Below, in pieces: positions 17,274 through 26,510 of a stretch of 64,000 bases of DNA. The stretch's first letter is position 1. Every line of letters begins with the position of its first letter. A model generated the notes under the pieces. The model saw only the letters and a list, made by a program, of their open reading frames with translations, was not told the origin of the DNA and did not search any database. The position numbers were made by a program, and so were the translations under genes. The DNA comes from Streptomyces catenulae (lineage in GTDB: Bacteria > Actinomycetota > Actinomycetes > Streptomycetales > Streptomycetaceae): the NCBI RefSeq assembly GCF_000718015.1, contig NZ_JODY01000027.1, positions 1 through 64,000 on the forward strand, read 5' to 3'.

Positions 17274-17336
17274 CGTCGTGCGGTGGCACCGCCATGCAGC
17301 ACCGCAGGACGCGGGTGGGGCCGCCGGGCGGGCGGC

Positions 17337-18113
17337 TCAGCCGAAGCGGCCGGAGATGTAGTCCTCGGTCGCCTGGACGGACGGGTTGGAGAAGATCCGC
17401 TCGGTGTCGTCGATCTCGACGAGGGTGCCGGGCTGCCCGACGGCCGAGAGGTTGAAGAACGCCGTACGGTCCGAGACGCGCGCCGCCTGCTGCATGTTGT
17501 GCGTCACGATGACGATCGTGAAGCGCTCCTTCAGCTCGCCGATGAGGTCCTCGACGGCGAGCGTGGAGATCGGGTCCAGCGCGGAGCAGGGTTCGTCCAT
17601 GAGCAGGACCTGCGGTTCGACGGCGATGGCGCGGGCGATGCACAGGCGCTGCTGCTGGCCGCCGGAGAGGCCGGAGCCGGGCTTGTTGAGGCGGTCCTTG
17701 ACCTCGTTCCAGAGGTTGGCGCCCTTGAGGGACCGCTCGACGATGTCGGTGAGATCGCTCTTCTTCGTGGTGCCGTTGAGCCGCAGCCCGGCCGCGACGT
17801 TGTCGAAGATCGACATCGTGGGGAACGGGTTGGGCCGCTGGAAGACCATGCCGACGGTGCGGCGGACCGCGACCGGGTCGACGCCGGGGCCGTAGAGGTC
17901 CTCGTCGTCCAGGAGCACCTTGCCCTCGACGCGGCCGCCGGGGGTGACCTCGTGCATCCGGTTCAGGGTGCGCAGGAAGGTCGACTTGCCGCAGCCGGAG
18001 GGGCCGATGAAGGCGGTCACCGAGCGGGGCTCGACGCTCATGGAGATGTCGTCGATGGCCTTGTGGTTGCCGTAGAAGGCGGAGAGGCCGCTGACATCGA
18101 TTCGCTTGGCCAT
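17337..18113 (-). CDS. pstB: Phosphate ABC transporter ATP-binding protein PstB
   Basis: 258 residues from the ATG at 18113 (MAKRIDVSG); a GTG three codons upstream is possible. Walker A is GPSGCGKST, the Q-loop follows in [14 protein letters not shown], the ABC signature is LSGGQQQR, Walker B is [13 protein letters not shown], and the switch His is in VTHNMQQ. The PNPFP motif is characteristic of PstB. It hydrolyses ATP to drive high-affinity phosphate import with PstA and PstC. It is the last gene of pstSCAB. Confidence 0.97.
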   Translation of the reverse strand: MAKRIDVSGLSAFYGNHKAIDDISMSVEPRSVTAFIGPSGCGKSTFLRTLNRMHEVTPGGRVEGKVLLDDEDLYGPGVDPVAVRRTVGMVFQRPNPFPTMSIFDNVAAGLRLNGTTKKSDLTDIVERSLKGANLWNEVKDRLNKPGSGLSGGQQQRLCIARAIAVEPQVLLMDEPCSALDPISTLAVEDLIGELKERFTIVIVTHNMQQAARVSDRTAFFNLSAVGQPGTLVEIDDTERIFSNPSVQATEDYISGRFG

Positions 18114-18143
18114 GGGGATCACTGCTTCTTTCTGGGGACGCGG

Positions 18144-19229
18144 TCAGCGGCCGGTTTTGGGGGCCTTCCAGCGGGCGATGCCGCGGGCCACCAGGTTGAG
18201 GATCATCACGAAGGCGATGAGGACGAGGGCCGCGGCCCAGGCGCGGTCGTACGACGCCTCGGAGCCCTGCTGCCACTGCTGGAAGACGTAGAGCGGCAGG
18301 GACTGCTGGGCGTCCTGGAACGGGTTGTTGTTGATCGTCTTCGCGCCCCACACCAGCAGCATGACCGGCGCGGTCTCACCGGTGATCCGGGCGACGGCCA
18401 GCATCACGCCGGTGGTGATGCCGCCGATCGACGTCGGCAGGACGACCTTGAGGATGGTGCGCCACTTCGGCACGCCCAGGGCCAGCGACGCCTCGCGCAG
18501 CTCGTTGGGGACGAGCTTGAGCATCTCCTCGGTGGAGCGGACGACGACCGGGACCATCAAGATCGCCAGCGCCATCGACCCGGCGAAGCCGGACGGGCCG
18601 AAGCCGAGGATCAGGATCCAGACGGAGAGGATGAAGAGTCCGGCGACGATGGACGGGATGCCGGTCATCACGTCGACGAAGAAGGTGACGGCCTTGGCGA
18701 GCCGTCCGCGGCCGTACTCGACCAGGTAGATCGCGGTGAACAGGCCGAGCGGCGCGGCGATCAGGGTGGCCAGGCCCACCTGCTCCAGGGTGCCGATGAT
18801 CGCGTGGTAGATGCCGCCGCCGGGCAGCGCGTCCGGCAGGGTGCCCATCGAGTGGGAGAGGAAGTAGCCGTCCAGGACCTTGCTGCCGCGGACGACCGTC
18901 TCCCACAGCAGGGAGGCCAGCGGGATGACGGCGAGCAGGAAGGCCATCCAGACGAGGCCGGTGGCGAGGCGGTCCTTGGCCTGCCGGGCGCCTTCGACGG
19001 CGGCGGACAGCACGAAGGTGGCGACCACGAAGACCAGCGCGGCGATCAGACCCCACTGGATACGGCTGTCCAGACCGGCGCCGAGGCCGATGCCGCAGCC
19101 GATCGCGGCCGAGGCGAGGGCGAGGGCCGCCGGGGTCCAGCGGGGGAGCCGGGCCTGCTTGAGGGAGAGGCTCGACACGCCGCCGGGCCGCTCGGCGAGG
19201 GCCTGCCGTTCCGTCATGACGTCGCTCAC
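18144..19229 (-). CDS. pstA: Phosphate ABC transporter permease PstA
   Basis: 361 residues with an N-terminal hydrophilic stretch and about eight membrane helices. The ABC permease coupling segment is seen as ELREASLALGVPKWRTILKVVLP (read in two parts), typical of PstA. The GTG at 19229 was chosen because it overlaps the pstC stop as GTGA and has AAGGAG 5 nt before it; an in-frame ATG lies four codons further in. It forms the phosphate channel with PstC. Confidence 0.95.
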   Translation of the reverse strand: MSDVMTERQALAERPGGVSSLSLKQARLPRWTPAALALASAAIGCGIGLGAGLDSRIQWGLIAALVFVVATFVLSAAVEGARQAKDRLATGLVWMAFLLAVIPLASLLWETVVRGSKVLDGYFLSHSMGTLPDALPGGGIYHAIIGTLEQVGLATLIAAPLGLFTAIYLVEYGRGRLAKAVTFFVDVMTGIPSIVAGLFILSVWILILGFGPSGFAGSMALAILMVPVVVRSTEEMLKLVPNELREASLALGVPKWRTILKVVLPTSIGGITTGVMLAVARITGETAPVMLLVWGAKTINNNPFQDAQQSLPLYVFQQWQQGSEASYDRAWAAALVLIAFVMILNLVARGIARWKAPKTGR

Positions 19230-20215
19230 GAGTACTCCTTGCGCCGGGCGATGATCAGGCGGGCCGCGCCGTTGACGAGCAGGGTGATCACGAAGAGGAC
19301 GAGGCCCGAGGCGATCAGTGCGTCCTGGCCGAAGGTGTCGGCCTCGCTGAACTTCGCGGCGATGTTCTGCGCGAAGGTGCCGCCGCCCGGGTCGAGCAGG
19401 CTGGTGTTGATCAGGAAGCTGGGGGAGAGGACGGTGGCGACGGCCATCGTCTCGCCGAGCGCCCGGCCCAGGCCCAGCATGGAGGCGCTGATGATGCCGG
19501 AGCGGCCGAAGGGGAGGACCGACATCCGGATGACCTCCCAGCGGGTGGCGCCGAGCGCCAGGGCCGCCTCCTCGTGCATCCTCGGCGCCTGGAGGAAGAC
19601 CTCGCGGCTGACGCTGGTGACGATCGGCAGGATCATGATCGCCAGCAGGATGCCGACGGTGAACAGCGAGCGGGCGGCGCCGCCGCCGTAGCTGAAGACG
19701 CCGGTCCAGCCGAGGTAGTCGTCGAGCCAGCCGTAGAGCCCGCCGAGGTGCGGGACGAGGAAGAGCGCGCCCCACAGGCCGTAGATGATGCTGGGCACCG
19801 CGGCGAGCAGGTCGATGACGTAGCCGAGCGGGGAGGCCAGCCTGCGGGGGGCGTAGTGCGAGATGAAGAGGGCGATGCCGACCGCGACCGGGACCGCGAT
19901 GACCATCGCGATCAGGGCGCTGACGACGGTGCCGAACGCCAGGACCGCGATGCCGAATTTGGGCTCGGTGCCGGTGGCGTTCCAGTCGAGGGTGGTGAAG
20001 AAGTTGGCGTGGTCGCCGGATATCGCGAGCACGGACCGGTAGGTGAGGAAGGCGGCGATGGCCGCCATGATCACCAGGAGGGCGATACCGGATCCGCGGG
20101 AGAGCCCGAGGAAGATCCGGTCGCCGGGGCGCCGGGCCTTCCCCGAGACGGCGGAGTCGGGGGCCGCGGCCGGTGGCGGCGCGGCGTCAGGTGTCGCGGT
20201 TGCTGAGGGGGTCAT
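19226..20215 (-). CDS. pstC: Phosphate ABC transporter permease PstC
   Basis: 329 residues. A Pro/Ala-rich N-terminal tail is followed by about six membrane helices and the coupling helix EEAALALGATRWEVIRMSVLP. The LLAAVPSIIYGLWG segment is typical of PstC. ATG at 20215 has GGAG 7 nt upstream; the frame is open further up but without a site. It is coupled to pstA by a GTGA overlap and follows pstS by about 117 nt. Confidence 0.95.
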   Translation of the reverse strand: MTPSATATPDAAPPPAAAPDSAVSGKARRPGDRIFLGLSRGSGIALLVIMAAIAAFLTYRSVLAISGDHANFFTTLDWNATGTEPKFGIAVLAFGTVVSALIAMVIAVPVAVGIALFISHYAPRRLASPLGYVIDLLAAVPSIIYGLWGALFLVPHLGGLYGWLDDYLGWTGVFSYGGGAARSLFTVGILLAIMILPIVTSVSREVFLQAPRMHEEAALALGATRWEVIRMSVLPFGRSGIISASMLGLGRALGETMAVATVLSPSFLINTSLLDPGGGTFAQNIAAKFSEADTFGQDALIASGLVLFVITLLVNGAARLIIARRKEYS

Positions 20216-20332
20216 GGTTTCTCCGGTCTGCGGAGCCCGGGGGCTCCTGGCGCGGCGGTGCACCGGACGGGCGGCGGCCGGGGGCCGTACGGCGGGGTGA
20301 CCCGGCCGTACGGCGGGCCGCCGCCCGGTGGA

Positions 20333-21457
20333 TCAGGCGAGGGCGGCGACGGTCTTGCGGACCTTGTCGGCGATCTCGGTGGGCAGCGGGGCGTAGCCCA
20401 GGTCCTTCAGGGCGTTCTGGCCGTCCTCGCTGGCGATGTAGGTGAGGAAGGACTTGGTGGCCGGGAGGGTCTCGGTCTTGTTGCCCTTGTCGCAGGCGAT
20501 CTCGTACGTCACCAGGGTGATCGGGTAGGCGCCCTCGGCCTTGGTGGCGTAGTTCAGCTCCAGGGCGAGGTCGTCGCCCTTGCCGACCTGCTTGGCCTCG
20601 GCGATGGCCTTGGAGGCGTTGTCGACGGTGGCCTCGACCGGGGACTTGGCGCCGGTGGCGATCTTGACGGTGGGGATCTTCCCGGCCGTCGCGTAGGACA
20701 GCTCGAAGTAGGAGATCGCGCCGTTGGTCTGCTTGACCTGCGAGGAGACACCGGCGGAGCCGGAGGCCGCCTGGCCGCCCTTGCCCTCCCAGGTCTTCGC
20801 GGGCTCGTGCTTCCAGGCGTCGGGGGCGGCGCCCTTGAGGTACTTGGTGAAGTTGTCGGTGGTGCCCGAGTCGTCGGAGCGGTGGAACGCCTGGATCTTG
20901 AGGTCCGGCAGCGAGGCGCCCGGGTTGAGCTTCTTGATCGCCGCGTCGTTCCAGTTGGTGATCTGCGAGTCGAAGATCTTGGCGAGGGTGGGCGCGTCGA
21001 GGACGAGGTTGTCCACGCCGGGCACGTTGTAGCCGACCGCGATCGGGCCGCCGACCATCGGCAGGTTGATCGCCTTGCCGCCCTTGCAGACCTTCTCCGA
21101 CTTGGCGACCTCCTCGGGCTTGAGGGCCGAGTCGGAACCGGCGAACGCGGTCTGGCCCTGGAGGAAGGTGGTGATGCCCGCGCCGGAGCCGGTCGGCTGG
21201 TAGTTGATCTCGGTGTCCTTGCAGGACCCGGCGTAGTTCTGCACCCAGACGTCCATGGCGTTCTTCTGCGCCGAGGAGCCGGAGGCGCGCAGCTTGCCCT
21301 TGCCCTCGCACTTGATGCTGCCGGTCTTGGCGGCGTTGCCCGCGCCACCGGAGGCGCTGGTGTCGTCGGAGCCGCACGCCGTCAGGGCCAGGGCACCGGT
21401 GACGGCGAGAGCGCCCACCGCGAGGGCGCGAACCCGGTTCTTGCGCTGAAGCTTCAC
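20333..21457 (-). CDS. pstS: Phosphate-binding lipoprotein PstS
   Basis: 374 residues. The signal peptide ends in lipobox LTAC (Cys 28). The phosphate-binding PstS features are visible: ASGSSAQKNAM, QPTGSGAGI, FAGSDSAL and FHRSDDSGTTDNF. It captures phosphate outside the membrane and delivers it to PstCA. GTG start at 21457 with AAGGAA upstream. A PHO box about 150 bp upstream indicates PhoP-dependent induction under phosphate starvation. It is the first and presumably the most strongly expressed gene of the operon. Confidence 0.97.
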   Translation of the reverse strand: MKLQRKNRVRALAVGALAVTGALALTACGSDDTSASGGAGNAAKTGSIKCEGKGKLRASGSSAQKNAMDVWVQNYAGSCKDTEINYQPTGSGAGITTFLQGQTAFAGSDSALKPEEVAKSEKVCKGGKAINLPMVGGPIAVGYNVPGVDNLVLDAPTLAKIFDSQITNWNDAAIKKLNPGASLPDLKIQAFHRSDDSGTTDNFTKYLKGAAPDAWKHEPAKTWEGKGGQAASGSAGVSSQVKQTNGAISYFELSYATAGKIPTVKIATGAKSPVEATVDNASKAIAEAKQVGKGDDLALELNYATKAEGAYPITLVTYEIACDKGNKTETLPATKSFLTYIASEDGQNALKDLGYAPLPTEIADKVRKTVAALA

Positions 21458-21592
21458 TGTCGAGAGTTCCTTCCTGGGGCGCGCCGCTTGCTCGGCGTGC
21501 GAGGTGTGTCAGGAGTGTGCGGAGTCAGCCGGAGCCCCTATCGGTTCGCGACGGTGACGCGCACTCGGTACGGCCGAAATTAGGCAGATCAA

Positions 21593-21631
21593 GTGAAGTG
21601 ACCGACGGAGAAGAGTGAACGCACGGTGAAC
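21593..21631 (-). promoter_or_regulatory. PHO box of pstS (PhoP direct repeats)
   Basis: On the minus strand GTTCACCGTGC (21631-21621) is followed directly by GTTCACTCTTC (21620-21610), two adjacent 11-bp units matching the Streptomyces PhoP consensus. A third, out-of-phase GGTCACTTCAC lies at 21603-21593. The array may also affect the divergent NlpC/P60 gene. Confidence 0.88.
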
Positions 21632-21760
21632 CTCACCCGTCAGCTGGGGGCGACTCGTCCTGGCATGTATCGGTCACGCGAAATCGGGGAATTGCCCCGT
21701 CCTCTGTCGACTTACCGATCGGTATGGCACTATCCGCGCCAACGACCACGGGGAGACGAA

Positions 21761-23017
21761 GTGGTGGGCATCGACCGGAGGTGGCGGGTGGGGACCCAGG
21801 GGGCGGCGAAGGCCGTACGGGGCGGAGCGGACGCGGGAGACACCGGAGGAGCGCGGGGCGCCGCCGCTCCGGGGGACGGCGCGGCGGCCACGCCCGGCCG
21901 CGCCGCCCCGCGGGGCCGGGCGGTCGCCCGCGCCGCCGTGGTGGTCTGCGCGCTCGGACTGCTCGGGCCCCTGGCCCCGGCGGCGTACGCCTCGGCCGGA
22001 CGGGCGGCCGACGGACCGGACGGGCGCCCGCCCGCGCGGGAGACGGCGGACGGCCCGGACGCGGGCGGCGCGGGCCCCGGCACGGACCGGCTGGCCCGGG
22101 TGCACCGGCAGATCGAGGATCTCTACCGCGCCGCGGAGCGGGCCACCGACGCGTACAACGCCGCGCAGGAGCAGGTCACCGGCGAGCAGAAGAAGATCGT
22201 CGAGCTGGCCCGGCGGATCGACGCCGCGCAGCGCCGCCGGGACGCGCTCAAGCGGCAGGCGGGCGTGCTGGCCAGTGCGCAGTACCGCGCCGGGGGCATC
22301 CCGGACGAGGCGCGGCTGCTGCTCCATGCGGACCCCGAGGGGTACCTCGACAACGTGGTGCTGGCCCGCAAGAGCCAGCGCGCCGCCACGAACGTCGCCG
22401 GGGAGCTGAGCCGGTTGGCGGCCGGGCTGCGGGACGACGCGCACTCCGCGACGGTCCGCTGGGAACACCTCGATGCCGAACGCGTGAAGAAGGAAAAAGC
22501 GCGGAGTGACATCAGGAAGAAGATCGACGCAGCGAAGAAAATCGAATCCCGGCTGGCCGCCGCGGAAAAGGATCGGCTGAAAGAGCTGGAGGAATCCCGG
22601 GCCCGCGCCGAACAGCAGAAATGGCTGGACACCGGCATCCTGAAGGAGATCGACAACAAGGCGTCCGCCGCCGGAAGGAAAGCCGTTTCCTTCGCCACCG
22701 CACAGATCGGCAAGGATTATGTGTGGGGCGCCGTGGGACCGGACACCTTCGACTGCTCGGGGCTGACCCTGCGCGCCTGGCAGGCCGGCGGCCGTACCAT
22801 TCCGCGGACCTCCCAGGAGCAGTGGCGGCAGCTGCCGCACGTCGCCGTCAGGGACTTGCGCCCGGGGGACCTGATCATCTACTTCTCCGACGCCAGCCAT
22901 GTCGGGATGTACCTCGGGGACGGGGCGGTCGTGCACGCTCCGCGACCGGGTCGGCAGGTCACGATCACCGGCGCCGGATCGATGCCGATCCTCGGTGTCG
23001 TACGGCCCGATAAATGA
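21761..23017 (+). CDS. Secreted NlpC/P60 (C40) endopeptidase with coiled coil
   Basis: About 418 residues from GTG 21761 (GGGGAG 5 nt upstream; a second GTG follows directly). A long Ala/Gly-rich cytoplasmic segment precedes a signal-like helix (VARAAVVVCALGLLGPLAPAAYA, split here by reading). An extended coiled coil with many Arg/Lys/Glu (QEQVTGEQKKIVELARRID and beyond) is followed by an NlpC/P60 domain with catalytic Cys in TFDCSGLTL and His in ASHVGMYLG. This is the RipA/CwlO-type layout of wall hydrolases held inactive by a coiled coil. It is divergent from pstS across the PHO box. Confidence 0.87.
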   Translation: MVGIDRRWRVGTQGAAKAVRGGADAGDTGGARGAAAPGDGAAATPGRAAPRGRAVARAAVVVCALGLLGPLAPAAYASAGRAADGPDGRPPARETADGPDAGGAGPGTDRLARVHRQIEDLYRAAERATDAYNAAQEQVTGEQKKIVELARRIDAAQRRRDALKRQAGVLASAQYRAGGIPDEARLLLHADPEGYLDNVVLARKSQRAATNVAGELSRLAAGLRDDAHSATVRWEHLDAERVKKEKARSDIRKKIDAAKKIESRLAAAEKDRLKELEESRARAEQQKWLDTGILKEIDNKASAAGRKAVSFATAQIGKDYVWGAVGPDTFDCSGLTLRAWQAGGRTIPRTSQEQWRQLPHVAVRDLRPGDLIIYFSDASHVGMYLGDGAVVHAPRPGRQVTITGAGSMPILGVVRPDK

Positions 23018-23456
23018 CGGAATGCGCGTAACGGCCGCAACCTGTGATTGCCGGTGGCGATGTGGGTGAGACCGTTATCGGACGGTCGCCGGGCCGTGGC
23101 ACATTGCGATCGGTTCCGGCCCCGGCGGGGTGATGTTCGTCATTCCCTTTCCGGCTTCTCCCGGTCTCTCCAGGTCAAATGGCTTATACCCGGCGGCATA
23201 TGACGCGTGCCGCGTGCCGCGGGTCATTCCGCACAAGTGTCCGGTGGCGCTATGGTCGCACTCTCGGTGCCCGGTGGCGCACCGCTCTCCCCCACGAGCG
23301 GCGCACGACCGGGCACGTTGGTGCGCCGGAGGGCGCGCCGGAACAGCCCTGAGGAAACGCCTTCGCACGTGGTCCCGCGCCCGTCAGGGCGACCACCGGC
23401 GAGCCGGGCGTCGAACCGGCCCACCACGACCCAGGGGGAGGGAAGGAAGCAGAGCC
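23018..23456. other. Intergenic region upstream of the RsbU-type phosphatase
   Basis: About 440 bases. Open frames on both strands are basic and lack ribosome sites, so I see no gene. An in-frame extension of the next gene covers part of this stretch but lacks a start site as good as the one at 23457. The promoter of that gene should lie here. Confidence 0.5.
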
Positions 23457-24827
23457 ATGTCCGTACCCGTTCCGCACCGGCGCACGGCCGTGCTGTCGCA
23501 GCAGACGGCCCCGGCCCGTGACGTCTGCGCCGCACGCCGCACGCCGGACGGCGCGGCGGACGTGCCCGCGCACCCTCTCCCCACCGCCGACGCCATGACG
23601 GCGGCGATACCGGGCGCCCGCCGCCCCGAGAAGCCCGCCGACAACGGCTCCGGGCCCGGCCTGACCGTCCTCCTCATCGGCGACGACCCCAGCAGCACCG
23701 TCCCCGACATGTGGGACTGGGCGGGCCGCAAGGTCCGGCTGCGCACCGCCCGCAACCTCACCGAGGCGGCGCGGCTGCTCACCGACGACGTCGACTGCCT
23801 CCTCCTCGACCTCGCCCCGGCCACCGAGGCGGACGTCCCGGCGGACGGCGCCGACACCCTCGGCGCGCTCCACGCGGTGCTGCGGATGGCCCCGGCCCAC
23901 GCCGTCCTCGTGATGACGCCGGAGACCGACGCCGAACGCGCCGCCGAGGCGGTCCGCGTCGGCGCGCAGGACTACCTCTTCCGCGACGAGCTGGACGGCG
24001 CGGTCCTCAGCCGCGCGGTGCGCTACGCCGTCGAGCGCAAGCGCGCCGACCTCGCACAGCGCCAGCTCACCGAGTCGCGGATGCGCGCCCAGGAGAACGC
24101 CCGGCTGGAGCGCGGCCTGCTGCCGACCCCGCTGCTCGACGGCTCCGACCTGCGCTTCGCCGCCCGCTACCGCCCCGGTCGCAGCCGCGCGCTCCTCGGT
24201 GGCGACTTCTACGACACCGTCCGCACCCCGGACGGCACCGTCCACGCGATGATCGGCGACGTCTGCGGCCACGGCCCGGACGAGGCGGCGCTCGGCGTGG
24301 AGCTGCGGATCGCCTGGCGGGCGCTGACCTTCGCCGGGCTCTGCGGCGACGAACTGCTCTCCACCCTCCAGAAGGTCCTGGAGCACGAGCGGGCCGACGA
24401 CGAGATCTTCGCGACGCTCTGCACCGTCGACATCTCCCCGGACGGCCGCCGCGCCGGACTCTGCCTCGCGGGCCACCCGGCCCCGCTGCTCGCCCGCGCG
24501 GGCGGCCCGCCGCGGCTGCTCCCGTACGAGTTCGGCGGCCCGGCGCTCGGCCTGCTGCCGTACGCCCGCTGGCCGCGCCACCAGATCGAGCTGGGCGGCG
24601 CCTGGAGCCTGATGATGTACACCGACGGCCTGATCGAGGGGCATGTCGGGGAGGGGCGGCTGCGGCTGGGCCAGGAGGGCATGGCCGAGCTGGTCGCCCG
24701 CCGGATGGCCGCGGGCCTGACCGGCGAGGAGCTGCTGGACACCACCCTGAACGAGGTCCGCGACCTCAACGGCGGCGAGCTGACGGACGACGTCGCGGTG
24801 GTGTGGCTGGACCGCGGGCACGGTTGA
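23457..24827 (+). CDS. Receiver-like domain plus PPM/RsbU-type serine phosphatase
   Basis: 456 residues. A disordered N-terminus (1-65) is followed by a response-regulator-like domain (LTVLLIGDDPSS, LLLDLAPATEAD, GAQDYLFRDELD) whose usual phosphoacceptor surroundings are altered, then a linker helix and a PPM/SpoIIE-type phosphatase domain with LLGGDFYDTV, MIGDVCGHGPDEA, and YTDGLIEG...DDVAVVWL metal-binding motifs. Such proteins dephosphorylate anti-anti-sigma factors, switching on stress or developmental sigma factors. No partner switch gene is adjacent. ATG start with GGGAAGGAAG upstream. Confidence 0.9.
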   Translation: MSVPVPHRRTAVLSQQTAPARDVCAARRTPDGAADVPAHPLPTADAMTAAIPGARRPEKPADNGSGPGLTVLLIGDDPSSTVPDMWDWAGRKVRLRTARNLTEAARLLTDDVDCLLLDLAPATEADVPADGADTLGALHAVLRMAPAHAVLVMTPETDAERAAEAVRVGAQDYLFRDELDGAVLSRAVRYAVERKRADLAQRQLTESRMRAQENARLERGLLPTPLLDGSDLRFAARYRPGRSRALLGGDFYDTVRTPDGTVHAMIGDVCGHGPDEAALGVELRIAWRALTFAGLCGDELLSTLQKVLEHERADDEIFATLCTVDISPDGRRAGLCLAGHPAPLLARAGGPPRLLPYEFGGPALGLLPYARWPRHQIELGGAWSLMMYTDGLIEGHVGEGRLRLGQEGMAELVARRMAAGLTGEELLDTTLNEVRDLNGGELTDDVAVVWLDRGHG

Positions 24828-24856
24828 GGCGCCCGGTCCGCACACCGATCGTGCGA

Positions 24857-24888
24857 ACGGGGCGCCCACCCGCGGTGGCGCGCCCCGT
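24857..24888. terminator. Convergent hairpin terminator
   Basis: A stem of about 13 bp with one bulge (24857-24870 pairing with 24874-24888) lies between the phosphatase gene and the convergent DUF2516 gene. Confidence 0.6.
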
Positions 24889-24922
24889 GTGCCGGTCAGG
24901 TCGCGGTGTGTCCGTCCGGTGT

Positions 24923-25276
24923 TCAGCGTCCGCCGTTGTACGGCCCGTACGGACCGTCCGAGCTGGAGCCGCCGCGGCGCGGGCCACCGCCGCCGGTGGC
25001 GTGGCGGAGGGCCGGGCGGACGTCGACGGTGTAGACGATCACCGCGATCACGCCGATGATCGGCAGGAACGACATCAGCGGCATCACGAAGAGCAGCAGC
25101 GTGGCGAGGGCCAGGAAGAGCAGCCACATCGGCTTGGACTGCTTGTCGGCCGCGCGGTAGGCGTCGTCGCGGCGGACCGCCGCGTCGATCAGCATCACCG
25201 CGGCATAGATGCCCAGGGCCAGCTGTGCCCAGCCCAGAAGGGACTGGAATCCGTACACCAGCACGCCGCGCACCAC
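24923..25276 (-). CDS. DUF2516 family membrane protein
   Basis: 117 residues with three hydrophobic segments (QLALGIYAAVMLIDAA, MWLLFLALATLLLFVMPLM, FLPIIGVIAVIVYTVDVRPAL) and a Gly/Ser/Tyr-rich tail. The pattern matches the actinobacterial DUF2516 family, whose function is unknown. GTG start; a second GTG follows. It is downstream of the HBHA-like and XRE genes on the same strand. Confidence 0.85.
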   Translation of the reverse strand: MVRGVLVYGFQSLLGWAQLALGIYAAVMLIDAAVRRDDAYRAADKQSKPMWLLFLALATLLLFVMPLMSFLPIIGVIAVIVYTVDVRPALRHATGGGGPRRGGSSSDGPYGPYNGGR

Positions 25277-25380
25277 CTTGCTTGTCGTCTTGCCCTGTCG
25301 TTCGGGGGCCGTAGCGGCCCACCGTACCCGGACAACGGGCCGGGCCGCCGCCGCGTGCCCGGCCCGTGGGGATAACTACG

Positions 25381-26061
25381 TCACTTCGACGGCGGGGTGC
25401 TCCGACGGGTGGCGGGCTTACGGGCCGGGGCCTTCTTCGCGGCCTTCGCCTCGTCCGCCTTGGCGGTGGCGGGCTTCGCGGTGGCGGGCTTCGCCGCGGG
25501 CTTGGTGACCGGCTTCGGCACCGCGCCGGTCCGCGACGGCTTCGCCGTGGTCTTGCCGTGGGCGGTGCCGTTCGCCGTGCCGTTGGCCTTCGCGGGCTTC
25601 GGGGCGGTCTTCGGCGCCGGGTCCGGCTCGATCACCACGGCCAGCTCCTCGACGTGGTCGGCGGCGTCACCGCGCCAGCCCTGCACCGCGCCGCGGCCCC
25701 GCTCGGCCAGCCCGTCGTACGTCTCCCGCGCCCGGACCGCGTACTCGGCGGCCCGGCCGACGCCCTGGAGCGCGAGGACCTGCGCCTGCTCCCGCAGCTT
25801 CTTCAGGTCGGTGTCGAGCGAGCCGAGCAGGTCGTTCAGCTTGCCCTGGGCCTCCTTGGCCTGCTGGGTGACGCGCGCCTGGACGTCCTTGGGATCCGTG
25901 GCCCGCACCGCCTCGATGTGCTTGGGGGCCTCCGCGCGGATCCGCTCGACCAGCACCGGCACCTCACCGAGCTTCTCGGCCGCCAGGTCGGCGGTACCGG
26001 CGAGGGCGTACAGCGGGGTCGGGTCGGTCAGGGTCTTGCGGAGGTCATCGGTGATGGCCAT
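25381..26061 (-). CDS. Heparin-binding hemagglutinin (HBHA)-like protein
   Basis: 226 residues. A long helical N-terminal part (LAAEKLGEVPVLVERIRAE, QQAKEAQGKLNDLLGSLD) resembles mycobacterial HBHA, and the C-terminal 70 residues are Lys/Ala/Pro/Thr repeats (TAKPATAKADEAKAAKKAP), the glycosaminoglycan- or DNA-binding type of tail. In non-pathogenic actinomycetes HBHA-like proteins may act in membrane or lipid storage biology instead of adhesion. ATG with AGGAGGAAG upstream. Together with the XRE and DUF2516 genes it forms a conserved Streptomyces trio. Confidence 0.82.
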   Translation of the reverse strand: MAITDDLRKTLTDPTPLYALAGTADLAAEKLGEVPVLVERIRAEAPKHIEAVRATDPKDVQARVTQQAKEAQGKLNDLLGSLDTDLKKLREQAQVLALQGVGRAAEYAVRARETYDGLAERGRGAVQGWRGDAADHVEELAVVIEPDPAPKTAPKPAKANGTANGTAHGKTTAKPSRTGAVPKPVTKPAAKPATAKPATAKADEAKAAKKAPARKPATRRSTPPSK

Positions 26062-26108
26062 GAGGTGCTTCCTCCTGCATTCGGTGTCCTGATGCGGATG
26101 TCGTGGGC

Positions 26109-26510
26109 TCAGCCGTGGCCCGGGACGTCATCGGCCGGGGCGGCTCCCGGGTCGGTGCTGCCGTATCCGTTCTCCTTGCGGAAGGAGTCGTAGATCTGCA
26201 GCAGGACCTGCTTCTGCTTCTCGTTGAGAGAGGGGTCGGTGCGTATCGCGGTCTGCACCTCGACACCGCTCGGCCCCTGCCGCTCGTCGAGGATCCCGGC
26301 CTGGACGTACAGCGTCTCGGCGGAGATCCGCAGCGCCTTGGCCAGCTGCTGCAGAATCTCCGCGCTCGGCTTGCGCAGCCCGCGCTCGATCTGGCTGAGA
26401 TACGGGTTCGACACCCCCGCGGCCTCCGAGAGCTGCCGCAGGCTCAGCTGCGCCGTACGCCGCTGCTCCCGCAGGAACTCACCGAGATTGCCGACATTGA
26501 GCGATGCCAT
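26109..26510 (-). CDS. XRE-family helix-turn-helix regulator
   Basis: 133 residues. An N-terminal HTH of the XRE/Cro type is clear (LGEFLREQRRTAQLSLRQL, AAGVSNPYLSQIERGLRKPS), followed by ILQQLAKALRI and a C-terminal helix (EKQKQVLLQIYDSFRKEN). It probably regulates the HBHA-like gene 47 nt downstream, whether as a repressor or an activator. ATG start at 26510. Confidence 0.92.
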   Translation of the reverse strand: MASLNVGNLGEFLREQRRTAQLSLRQLSEAAGVSNPYLSQIERGLRKPSAEILQQLAKALRISAETLYVQAGILDERQGPSGVEVQTAIRTDPSLNEKQKQVLLQIYDSFRKENGYGSTDPGAAPADDVPGHG

